6,871 nucleotides of DNA, taken from assembly GCA_001508835.1 (NCBI GenBank), contig LGFB01000072.1, positions 1 to 6,871 of the forward strand. Reading direction: 5' to 3'. Source of the stretch: a bacterium 42_11. Its GTDB lineage: Bacteria; Synergistota; GBS-1. Shown piece after piece: positions 1 to 6,046 of the stretch. The position numbers and the translations under genes were made by a program. Below the pieces are notes generated by a model. The model saw nothing but the letters and a program-made list of their open reading frames with translations, made no database searches and had not been told where the DNA came from. The number at the start of each line of letters is the position of its first letter. The stretch's first letter is position 1.

Positions 1-1
1 A

Positions 2-697
2 TCCTTTGCCGCTCCGATACTTATTAAAACCCACATGGATGTCGTTCAATTTGATGCCAACTCCTTTGAGCCCGTTGCCCTTGTAGTCCATGATCCCTGT
101 TACATTCTCGTTAGAAAAGATGCTCCCTGGAAAGACCTAAAAGATTATGTAGAATATGCCAAGCAAAACCCAGGGAAAATAACCATAGGAAATGGTGGCG
201 CTGGAGGAGGAACCCACCTTGCTGCATTAGCCTTCGAAAGCTTTGCGAAGATAAAGCTCACCCATGTCCCCTTTGAAGGAGGAGCTCCCGCAGTTGCAGC
301 CCTTGTAGGAGGCCACATCGATTCTTATATGGGGGCAGCACCTGAAGGACTTTCCAATGTTGATGCTGGCCAACTTAGAATATTAGGAGTCTTTGGCACA
401 AAGAGGCTTGATAAATATCCCGATGTTCCCACAGCAAAGGAGCAAGGTTTTGACTTTCAATTCGGCATGTGGAGAGGAGTGGCCCTCCAAAAGGGAACAC
501 CTAAGGAAATCGTAGAAAAGCTTCACGATATCATAGCCAAATGCATCCACGATCCCGAGTTTCAAAAGAAAGCGAAAGAGATGTCGCTCACCATAGATTA
601 CAAGAACCCAAGTGAATTCGCAAAACTTATACAGGATTATGATAAATATTACGAGAATCTAATCAAAACTAACAAGTTAGGAAAGAAATACAAGTAG
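2..697 (+). CDS. tctC: TctC-family (Bug) tripartite tricarboxylate transporter substrate-binding protein, 5' truncated by window
   Basis: Periplasmic receptor of a TTT system: it captures a small organic acid or similar ligand and delivers it to TctA/TctB. The frame is open from base 2, so the ATG at 35 is internal; 231 residues are visible and roughly the first 90 of a usual ~320-residue protein, including the signal peptide, lie outside the window. Family signatures seen (fragment numbering): AKQNPGK near 53-59, a Gly-rich ligand loop GNGGAGGGTH (63-72), HVPFEGGAPAVAALVGGHID (88-107), PDVPTAKEQG (140-149), then W157 followed by GTP (165-167), which matches the family pattern before the C-terminal helices. 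The Bug fold is therefore well supported. The ligand is not predictable: this family binds citrate, other carboxylates, amino acids, nicotinate and more. The gene is followed by a hairpin and then by the membrane-subunit genes, the usual order for TTT operons. Confidence 0.93.
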   Translation, partial: SFAAPILIKTHMDVVQFDANSFEPVALVVHDPCYILVRKDAPWKDLKDYVEYAKQNPGKITIGNGGAGGGTHLAALAFESFAKIKLTHVPFEGGAPAVAALVGGHIDSYMGAAPEGLSNVDAGQLRILGVFGTKRLDKYPDVPTAKEQGFDFQFGMWRGVALQKGTPKEIVEKLHDIIAKCIHDPEFQKKAKEMSLTIDYKNPSEFAKLIQDYDKYYENLIKTNKLGKKYK

Positions 698-703
698 TTT
701 CAG

Positions 704-734
704 AGTCCCCCCTATCTTTCGGGTAGGGGGGACT
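704..734 (+). terminator. G/C-rich hairpin between tctC and tctB, probable attenuator or partial terminator
   Basis: An 11-bp perfect inverted repeat: AGTCCCCCCTA at 704-714 pairs with TAGGGGGGACT at 724-734 around the loop TCTTTCGGG, whose edges may add G-U and C-G pairs. It starts 6 bases after the tctC stop. The following bases are AACTTTGGG, with only a three-T run, so this is not a strong intrinsic terminator. Inference: it allows partial read-through and protects the 3' end of the tctC transcript, so the receptor is made in excess over the membrane subunits, as is common for binding-protein genes at the head of transport operons. Confidence 0.65.
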
Positions 735-740
735 AACTTT

Positions 741-746
741 GGGAGG
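741..746 (+). promoter_or_regulatory. Shine-Dalgarno site deciding the tctB start
   Basis: GGGAGG lies 8 bases before a GTG at 755 and 5 bases before a TTG at 752. The GTG has the more usual spacing and is the stronger start codon of the two, so it is preferred. The next in-frame ATG at 779 has no comparable site and would remove part of the first membrane segment. Confidence 0.6.
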
Positions 747-754
747 ATCGTTTG

Positions 755-1207
755 GTGAGAAGCAGGTTCAATATAAGCATGGCAATTGATATAGGAATCA
801 TTTGTTTTGGAGCTTTAATATTAATAACCACGCTGGAGATGGAAACATCTCCTTTAGGAATAGGTCCAGGGGACTATCCGAGAATTTTAAGTGTAGGATT
901 AATAGCATGTGGATGTCTTCTTCTCCTCAAAGATATCCTTCATCCGGCTCCAGCTAAAGAGTCTTACTCTTGGGAATCATTAAAAAGAATTCTTACGCTA
1001 ACCCTATTGAGCCTTCTTTATGTCTATTTAGTATCTTACATAGGTTTCCTATATCTAACCCCTCTGCTAATGTGGTTCACCATGCGTCTTTTTGGCTTCA
1101 AGAAAACCATAAGTGGGATTTTAATAAGCATCGCAGTAACCGCAACTACCTACTATATATTCCACGATATCTTTAAAGTTTCCTTGCCGTCTCCTTCCCT
1201 ATTCTAA
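755..1207 (+). CDS. tctB: TctB-family small membrane subunit of tripartite tricarboxylate transporter
   Basis: Small integral membrane component that partners TctA in TTT uptake systems; its exact role is poorly known. With the GTG start the protein has 150 residues, the usual size for the family. It shows four hydrophobic stretches, at about residues 9-28, 42-59, 77-109 (split near a Gly-Phe pair) and 117-136. Family-typical features are the Gly/Pro-rich segment SPLGIGPGDYPR after the first membrane helix, corresponding to the usual PGxFP-type motif, and a C-terminal FKVSLPSPSLF tail that matches the LP-containing end seen in TctB proteins. Sequence conservation in this family is low, so the call rests on hydropathy, the GPGDYP motif, length and position between tctC and tctA. 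A TTG at 752 is an alternative start that adds one residue. The stop lies 16 bases before the tctA ATG. Confidence 0.88.
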   Translation: MRSRFNISMAIDIGIICFGALILITTLEMETSPLGIGPGDYPRILSVGLIACGCLLLLKDILHPAPAKESYSWESLKRILTLTLLSLLYVYLVSYIGFLYLTPLLMWFTMRLFGFKKTISGILISIAVTATTYYIFHDIFKVSLPSPSLF

Positions 1208-1223
1208 AACGGGAGGGTTTTTA

Positions 1224-2699
1224 ATGATAGAGTATTGGCTTGAGGGGATAAAAATAGCCATTGATCCCCAAAATCTGCTCCTCATGCTCATAGGAACCGT
1301 AGGAGGTATAATCGTTGGAGGATTGCCCGGAATAACTTCATCGATGGGCGTTATCCTCCTTCTCCCTTTCACCTTTTACTTGGATCCCAAGTCTGCCCTT
1401 TTAATGCTTGCTGGGATGTATTCAGGATCAATGTTTGGAGGTTCTATATCGGCTATCCTCTTGGGTGTTCCCGGAACCCCATCTGCTGCGGCCACGTTAC
1501 TTGATGGATACCCGCTGGCTCAAAAGGGAAAGGCGGGAAAAGCCATATTAACCGCTTTAATAGCTTCCACAACTGGAGGAATACTGAGTGGAATAACCTT
1601 GGCATTATTAGCTCCTCAGCTTGCCGCTTTTGCTCTTAAGTTTTCTCCAGCAGATTACTTCTCCCTATCCATATTTGGACTTACTATCATTGCCAGCGTA
1701 TCAGGAAGAAACATTCTTAAAGGCCTGGTTTCTGGGCTTTTCGGTCTATTTCTTGCCACGGTGGGTATAGAAAATATCAGAGGCTCTGAAAGGTTTACCC
1801 TCGGTATCCCCGCTTTAACAGCGGGCTTTGAACTGCTACCGGTCCTTATAGGAATCTTTGCCATGTCTGAGATACTGCTTAACCTTGAGGAAAGGGGGAA
1901 AGAAGAAAAAGTTCAACACAAAATTTCTGAAGTATTTTTGTCAAGGGAAGAACTCAGGGCAATAATTATACCAATTCTTGTCGGCGCAGTGATAGGAATA
2001 TTAATCGGTGTAATACCGGGCACAGGAGGAACTATAGCAACATTCTTAGCCTATAATCAGCTTCGAAGCTGGTCAAAGAACAAGGAAAAGTTTGGAACAG
2101 GAATATTAGAAGGCGTCGCAGTAGTAGAATGCACGAACAACGCAGTTACGGGAGGTGCATTAGTTCCCGCCCTTGCTTTAGGAATCCCTGGAGATGTGGT
2201 TACAGCAGTTATGCTTGGAGCAATGGTCTTAATAGGGATAAAGCCTGGACCGCTCCTCTTTCAAACAAGTCCCGAATTAGTTTACTCCTTTTTTGCAGGC
2301 TGGTTCGTAATTCAGTTTATTATGTTACTCACGGGTTTCGTATCCACATTTTTAGCATCATTCATATTAAGAGTTCCTAAAAACATCCTGATGCCGATAA
2401 TACTTGTTTTCGCCATAATAGGATCGTTTGCCATAAGAAACAGCCTTTACGATGTGGGAGTCGCCGTGACCTTCGGACTTATAGGTTACTTTATGACAAA
2501 ACAAGGTTTCCCCAAAACTCCCTTAATAATCGGCCTGATATTGGGCCCTATGGCTGAGCAAAACCTGAACAGAGCCCTAATCCTTTCTCGAAACGACTGG
2601 AGCATTTTTATAAAAAGCCCCATCTCATTAACGCTGTTGATATCATCGTGCCTGTCAATTCTATTTGCAGTTATTTCCCTTAGAAGACTTAAAGAATAG
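1224..2699 (+). CDS. tctA: TctA-family large permease subunit of tripartite tricarboxylate transporter
   Basis: Main membrane channel of the TTT system; it imports the ligand delivered by the TctC-type receptor, driven by an ion gradient. The 491 residues match the family length of about 500. Two homologous halves are visible. In the first, VGGLPGITSSMG (31-42) and LLGVPGTPSAAATLLDGYP (79-97); in the second, IGVIPGTGGTIA (261-272), ECTNNAVTGG (302-311), LALGIPGD (317-324) and KPGPLLF (340-346). The C-terminal part carries GLILGPMAEQNLNRAL (437-452), a recognised TctA signature. Many hydrophobic segments separated by short loops fit a polytopic permease; a charged cytoplasm-like stretch at 221-245 separates the halves. 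The ATG at 1224 has GGGAGG at 1211-1216 with 7-base spacing. One small departure: where the family usually has Pro-Glu before the Asn-Asn pair, this protein has Val301-Glu302. Substrate is unknown. Confidence 0.96.
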   Translation: MIEYWLEGIKIAIDPQNLLLMLIGTVGGIIVGGLPGITSSMGVILLLPFTFYLDPKSALLMLAGMYSGSMFGGSISAILLGVPGTPSAAATLLDGYPLAQKGKAGKAILTALIASTTGGILSGITLALLAPQLAAFALKFSPADYFSLSIFGLTIIASVSGRNILKGLVSGLFGLFLATVGIENIRGSERFTLGIPALTAGFELLPVLIGIFAMSEILLNLEERGKEEKVQHKISEVFLSREELRAIIIPILVGAVIGILIGVIPGTGGTIATFLAYNQLRSWSKNKEKFGTGILEGVAVVECTNNAVTGGALVPALALGIPGDVVTAVMLGAMVLIGIKPGPLLFQTSPELVYSFFAGWFVIQFIMLLTGFVSTFLASFILRVPKNILMPIILVFAIIGSFAIRNSLYDVGVAVTFGLIGYFMTKQGFPKTPLIIGLILGPMAEQNLNRALILSRNDWSIFIKSPISLTLLISSCLSILFAVISLRRLKE

Positions 2700-2704
2700 G
2701 GGGG
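2698..2704 (+). promoter_or_regulatory. Shine-Dalgarno site overlapping the tctA stop codon
   Basis: AGGGGGG begins inside the TAG stop of tctA (2697-2699) and lies 6 bases before the ATG at 2711. Unlike the other sites in the operon it lacks a clean GGAGG core. The overlap suggests that translation of the M24-type gene is coupled to termination of tctA; that is inference. Confidence 0.55.
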
Positions 2705-2710
2705 AAGAAA

Positions 2711-3817
2711 ATGGACAGGAAAGAGGAGGTCAAAATCAAATTAGATAGAGTGAGAAAGTTTCTGAGCGATAATAATCTCTCCGCAATGCTGATTAAAAAG
2801 CAGCCGAACTTTTCGTGGATAACTGCGGGAGGGGTCAACTTTGTGGGAATGACCACAGAAATGGGAGTGACATCTGTGTTGGTAACGCAAAAAGATGTTT
2901 TCGTCATAGCTAACAAAATAGAATCAAGAAGAATGAGAGAAGAGGAAGTGGGAGAAATTGGCTTTGAAGTGCTGGATTACGAATGGTATGAAAACAAAGA
3001 AATGGAAATAGCTAAAAAGGTAGCAGGTAACGGAGATATAGGATGCGATGTTCCACTTCCAGGAGCGCAATTTGTAGATGATAGGTTCAAAAGGCTAAGA
3101 TACGAACTGACCGAGGGAGAGATAGAAAGATATAAATATTTAGGAGAAAAGCTTTCAAGGATAGTAGAAGAAACGTTGATGTATGAAGTAAAACCTGGCC
3201 AAACGGAGATAGAGTTAGCGGGGAAAGTATCTGCAAAGCTATGGAAGGAAGGTATAGAGCCCACTGCCTTCATGATATCCTCGGACGAAAGGGTTAGGAA
3301 TTACAGACATCCCATATCGAAAGATAAAAGGATTGAAAGACTCCTTATGGCGTCTGTAAACGCCCGATACAAGGGTTTGTATACTACGATTACAAGAATG
3401 GTTTATTTCGGAAAACCTCCCGATTCTCTTAAAAAACAATACCAAGACAACGTTGAAATTGAATGCATAATGATAGCAAAAACAAAAATAGGGGAAGAAA
3501 TGAGGGTTCCGGTTCTTGCCGCAATAGAAGAATACGAGAAACGCGGATATAAAGATGAGTGGAAACTTCACCATCAGGGTGGCTCTATGGGATACTACCC
3601 AAGAGATATAAGGGTAACTCCATCCACCACAGAAAAAATACTTAAAAATCAGGCTTTCTGCTGGAACCCATCTATTTCAGGAACAAAATCTGAAGACGGC
3701 TTCATAGTAAATGAGGAAACCCCAATAATGATAACCAAACCCCTGATCTTCCCCACGCTGAAGATAGAAATAGAGGGATTAAAATTCACCAAACCTGACA
3801 TGCTAATCATTGATTAA
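2711..3817 (+). CDS. M24-family (creatinase/Xaa-Pro peptidase fold) protein with degenerate metal site
   Basis: Predicted cytoplasmic protein of 368 residues with the two-domain layout of creatinase and prolidase-like enzymes: an N-terminal creatinase-type domain (about 1-130) and a C-terminal pita-bread domain (about 135-368). There is no signal peptide. C-terminal landmarks are VKPGQTEIELA (160-170), RNYRHP (196-201), ARYKGLYTTITRM (218-230), LHHQGGSMGY (286-295) and WNPSISGTKSED (318-329). Aligned by eye to M24 metallopeptidases, the five usual metal ligands Asp, Asp, His, Glu, Glu fall at Ser215, Thr226, His288 (or His287), Asn319 and Glu328, so three of five are replaced. Creatinase is an established metal-independent member of this fold, so a metal-free hydrolase acting on a C-N bond is possible; a non-catalytic protein is also possible. 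It sits 11 bases after tctA and 15 before the oxidoreductase gene, which suggests a role in using the imported compound. Fold confident, reaction unknown. Confidence 0.85.
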   Translation: MDRKEEVKIKLDRVRKFLSDNNLSAMLIKKQPNFSWITAGGVNFVGMTTEMGVTSVLVTQKDVFVIANKIESRRMREEEVGEIGFEVLDYEWYENKEMEIAKKVAGNGDIGCDVPLPGAQFVDDRFKRLRYELTEGEIERYKYLGEKLSRIVEETLMYEVKPGQTEIELAGKVSAKLWKEGIEPTAFMISSDERVRNYRHPISKDKRIERLLMASVNARYKGLYTTITRMVYFGKPPDSLKKQYQDNVEIECIMIAKTKIGEEMRVPVLAAIEEYEKRGYKDEWKLHHQGGSMGYYPRDIRVTPSTTEKILKNQAFCWNPSISGTKSEDGFIVNEETPIMITKPLIFPTLKIEIEGLKFTKPDMLIID

Positions 3818-3832
3818 AGGGAGGGATTTCCT

Positions 3833-5014
3833 ATGGAAAAAGTGAGAATCGGAATGGTAGGAGCGGGCTTCATAGCACGAATCCACATGGCGGGTTATAA
3901 AGAAATAGAACCCTTTGCTCAGGTCATCGGCGTTTGCTCGAGAAGAAAAGAAAATGCAGAGAGATTTGCGAAAGAGTTTAGCATTCCCAAAGTATTTAAC
4001 AATTTCGAGGAGCTTTGTGAATCTCCAGACATAGATATCGTAGATGTATGCACACCAACAAACCTTCACGATGATGTAATAATATGCGCAGCAGACAACA
4101 AAAAACATGTAATGTGTGAAAAACCTTTAACAGGCTATTTTGGAGAAGACACCGACAAAGAACTTGTTGGGATAGAGATACCCAAAAGCCACATGTATAA
4201 AAAAGTTTTAGATAAGATTGAAAGAATAGAGAAAAAAATAAAGGAGACCGGGGTTAAGTTCATGTACGGAGAAAACCTCGTTTACGCTCCCTCCGTCGAA
4301 AAGATGAAGAGAATGATAAGGGCATCTGCATCCCCCATCTTAGAAATCCGTGCCGAATGTAGTCATTCTGGTTCCATAGCTTCTTACGCAAAGCTTTGGA
4401 GAACCTCAGGAGGGGGAAGCTTGATGAGGCTTGGTTCTCACCCCGTGGCGGTTGTTTTACATCTCAAACATTTTGAAGGTCTACAAAGAAACGGCAAACC
4501 TATTAAAGCAAAAGCTGTATGGGGAGAGATAAGCAATTTAACGAAAACAAAAGAATTCCTGAAACAGGAAAAACACTATGTAGCCACAGCATGGCAAGAC
4601 GTGGAAGACTGGTCAATCCTTGTAATAGACTTTGAAGACGGCACAAAAGGAGTGATTTTCTCAAACGATGTAAGCTTAGGAGGACTAAAGAACTGGGTTC
4701 AGGTCAATCTATCAAGCGGGATGATATATGCGAATATAAATCCCAATAACATGATGATAGCCTATGCCCCCAACGTCGACATATGGAAAGATGAATACAT
4801 AGCTGAAAAGATTGAAACAAAGGCTGGCTGGAACTTCCCATCACCAGACGACTTTTGGACACGAGGCTTTCCACAGGAGCTGAAAGATTTCGTTCTTGCC
4901 GTTAAAGAAGATAGAGATCCCGTTTCGGACTTTGAACTTGCAAAGGAAACAGCAAAGGTTATATATGCAGGATATTACTCAAGTGAGGAGGGGAAAAAGA
5001 TAGACATATCCTAA
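3833..5014 (+). CDS. Gfo/Idh/MocA-family NAD(P)-dependent oxidoreductase
   Basis: Cytoplasmic dehydrogenase-type protein of 393 residues; the family oxidises or reduces sugars, inositols, sugar acids and related compounds. The N-terminal Rossmann domain carries VGAGFIA (9-15), the GxGxxA dinucleotide loop, then DIDIVDVCTPTNLH (66-79) and MCEKPLTG (94-101) with the catalytic-type Lys97. The C-terminal domain begins near 140 and contains LWRTSGGGSLMRLGSHPV (188-205) and a C-terminal FELAKETAKVIYAGYYSS (367-384) typical of the family. His203 is present, but the position four residues before it, often Asp in characterised members such as inositol dehydrogenase, is Arg199. Between Lys97 and the GGG motif there are about 25-30 residues more than usual, including a Lys/Glu-rich stretch (119-139) likely to be helical. 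The ATG has GGGAGG at 3819-3824 with 8-base spacing. The gene ends with tandem stops TAA TAG. Substrate cannot be assigned. Confidence 0.92.
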   Translation: MEKVRIGMVGAGFIARIHMAGYKEIEPFAQVIGVCSRRKENAERFAKEFSIPKVFNNFEELCESPDIDIVDVCTPTNLHDDVIICAADNKKHVMCEKPLTGYFGEDTDKELVGIEIPKSHMYKKVLDKIERIEKKIKETGVKFMYGENLVYAPSVEKMKRMIRASASPILEIRAECSHSGSIASYAKLWRTSGGGSLMRLGSHPVAVVLHLKHFEGLQRNGKPIKAKAVWGEISNLTKTKEFLKQEKHYVATAWQDVEDWSILVIDFEDGTKGVIFSNDVSLGGLKNWVQVNLSSGMIYANINPNNMMIAYAPNVDIWKDEYIAEKIETKAGWNFPSPDDFWTRGFPQELKDFVLAVKEDRDPVSDFELAKETAKVIYAGYYSSEEGKKIDIS

Positions 5015-5032
5015 TAGAAGGAGGGGGGCAAG

Positions 5033-6004
5033 ATGAAAAAGTATGTGGTCATAGTCTCTCTCTTGTTGGTTATCGGATTTTCCGCCCTTGCATATGCCCA
5101 GGTAACGATAAAGGCAGCTACACCTTTCCCGAAGGGTCACATAATTACCGAAGCCATGGAAAACTTCAAAGCTATTATCGAAGAGAATACAAAGGGTAAA
5201 ATCAAAATAGAGCTTGAAATTCAGAAAGACTCAGAAGAAGGAGTAAATGACAAATGCTCTAAGGGAGAAGTCGATATGCAGTTCACGGGGGGAAGAGCCT
5301 TAGAGGTATTCGCACCTCAGTACTTTTTCATGAACGCACCGTTCGTATTAAAGGATCACGAACACTTTTACAGAATAATGAAAGGGCCGATAGGAGAAAA
5401 GGCTAAGGCTCAAATCTTGGAAAAAGGCAACATGTATACCCTTGGCTATCTCTATAGAGGTTACAGACAAATGACATCAAACAAGCCAATCTTAGACCTA
5501 AAGGATATAGAAGGGTTAAAGCTAAGGTTGCCTGTAGTTCCTACATGGATAAAGGTTTGGGAAGCTCTCGGTGCAAAACCTGTCCCAGTCCCGCTACCCG
5601 GATTGTACAACGCCCTGAAGGAAGGAACCGCTGAGGCATCCGAAGGAGACCTCACACAGATATCAGGATATAAACTTTACGAAGTCCAAAAATACCTGAC
5701 AATAACCAATCACCTCGTATCCTTCGGCTGGGTCCATATGTATAAGCCCACATTCGATAAGCTTTCCCCAGAGGAACAGAAATTAATCAGCGAAACGGCA
5801 GAAAAAGTCTGTATGACCGCCACCGAAAAGCTCCTCGCCAATGAAAATGAAATACTAAAAGACCTGCTCAAAAAGGGAATGACAACCGTATACTTAGATG
5901 AAAAGACCATGACGAAAATAAGGGAGAAGGCAAAACCCGCCGTTGAAGAGCTTTTCAAAACTACATGGCCAGTCACCACATGGGAGGAAGTATTAAAGCA
6001 GTAA
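5033..6004 (+). CDS. dctP: DctP-family TRAP transporter solute-binding protein
   Basis: Periplasmic receptor of TRAP systems, which normally hands carboxylate-containing ligands to a DctQ/DctM membrane pair. The 323 residues match family length. A signal peptide is clear: MKK, a hydrophobic core (residues 4-19), then ALAYA with probable cleavage after Ala22. Family features are YRQMTSNKPI (144-153), LKDIEGLKLRLP (156-167) with Arg165 at the position that pairs with the ligand carboxylate, ALGAKPVPVPLPGLYNALKEG (178-198), and LYEVQKYLT (215-223). Two usual features differ: the Glu normally preceding the LYNAL-type motif is Gly190, and the usual GQENP-like segment reads SEGDL (203-207), indicating a divergent subgroup. 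A strong AAGGAGGGGGG site at 5018-5028 precedes the ATG. No dctQ or dctM follows; the next gene converges from the other strand. It may use a membrane pair encoded elsewhere. Confidence 0.94.
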   Translation: MKKYVVIVSLLLVIGFSALAYAQVTIKAATPFPKGHIITEAMENFKAIIEENTKGKIKIELEIQKDSEEGVNDKCSKGEVDMQFTGGRALEVFAPQYFFMNAPFVLKDHEHFYRIMKGPIGEKAKAQILEKGNMYTLGYLYRGYRQMTSNKPILDLKDIEGLKLRLPVVPTWIKVWEALGAKPVPVPLPGLYNALKEGTAEASEGDLTQISGYKLYEVQKYLTITNHLVSFGWVHMYKPTFDKLSPEEQKLISETAEKVCMTATEKLLANENEILKDLLKKGMTTVYLDEKTMTKIREKAKPAVEELFKTTWPVTTWEEVLKQ

Positions 6005-6010
6005 AGAAAA

Positions 6011-6033
6011 AGGGGGGGATTTCATCCCCCCCT
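6011..6033 (-). terminator. Hairpin terminator between convergent genes, best suited to the minus-strand transporter gene
   Basis: AGGGGGGGAT (6011-6020) pairs perfectly with ATCCCCCCCT (6024-6033) around a TTC loop, a 10-bp stem with seven consecutive G-C pairs. Read on the minus strand the stem is followed by TTTTCTTTAC, a usable U-tract, so it is a good intrinsic terminator for the SNF gene ending at 6047. Read on the plus strand it starts 7 bases after the dctP stop but is followed by AAACTCTATCC, without a U-tract, so it may only pause or partly stop the operon transcript, or act mainly to protect its 3' end. Confidence 0.8.
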
Positions 6034-6046
6034 AAACTCTATCCCC

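Noticed and set aside
35..697. ATG at 35 as the true start of the TctC-type gene
   Set aside because: The frame stays open to base 2, the upstream residues SFAAPILIKTH fit the family, there is no ribosome binding site before 35, and a start there would lack the signal peptide and the first part of the binding fold.
698..754. Possible promoter or riboswitch in the tctC-tctB gap
   Set aside because: The 57 bases are mostly taken up by the hairpin and the ribosome binding site; no -35/-10 pair is visible and there is no room for a riboswitch aptamer.
2129..2380. 83-codon open frame on the + strand inside tctA
   Set aside because: It is an out-of-frame shadow of a strongly conserved TctA region (GGALVPALALGIPGD) and looks like no protein family.
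3239..3574. 111-codon open frame on the - strand
   Set aside because: It lies inside the M24-type gene, is rich in Phe, Tyr and Cys as expected for antisense of Lys/Glu-rich coding DNA, and resembles no known domain.
3803..4108. 101-codon open frame on the - strand spanning the M24/oxidoreductase junction
   Set aside because: It is antisense to the Rossmann domain, which has clear motifs on the + strand; the predicted product is Tyr/Cys/Phe-rich with no recognisable features.
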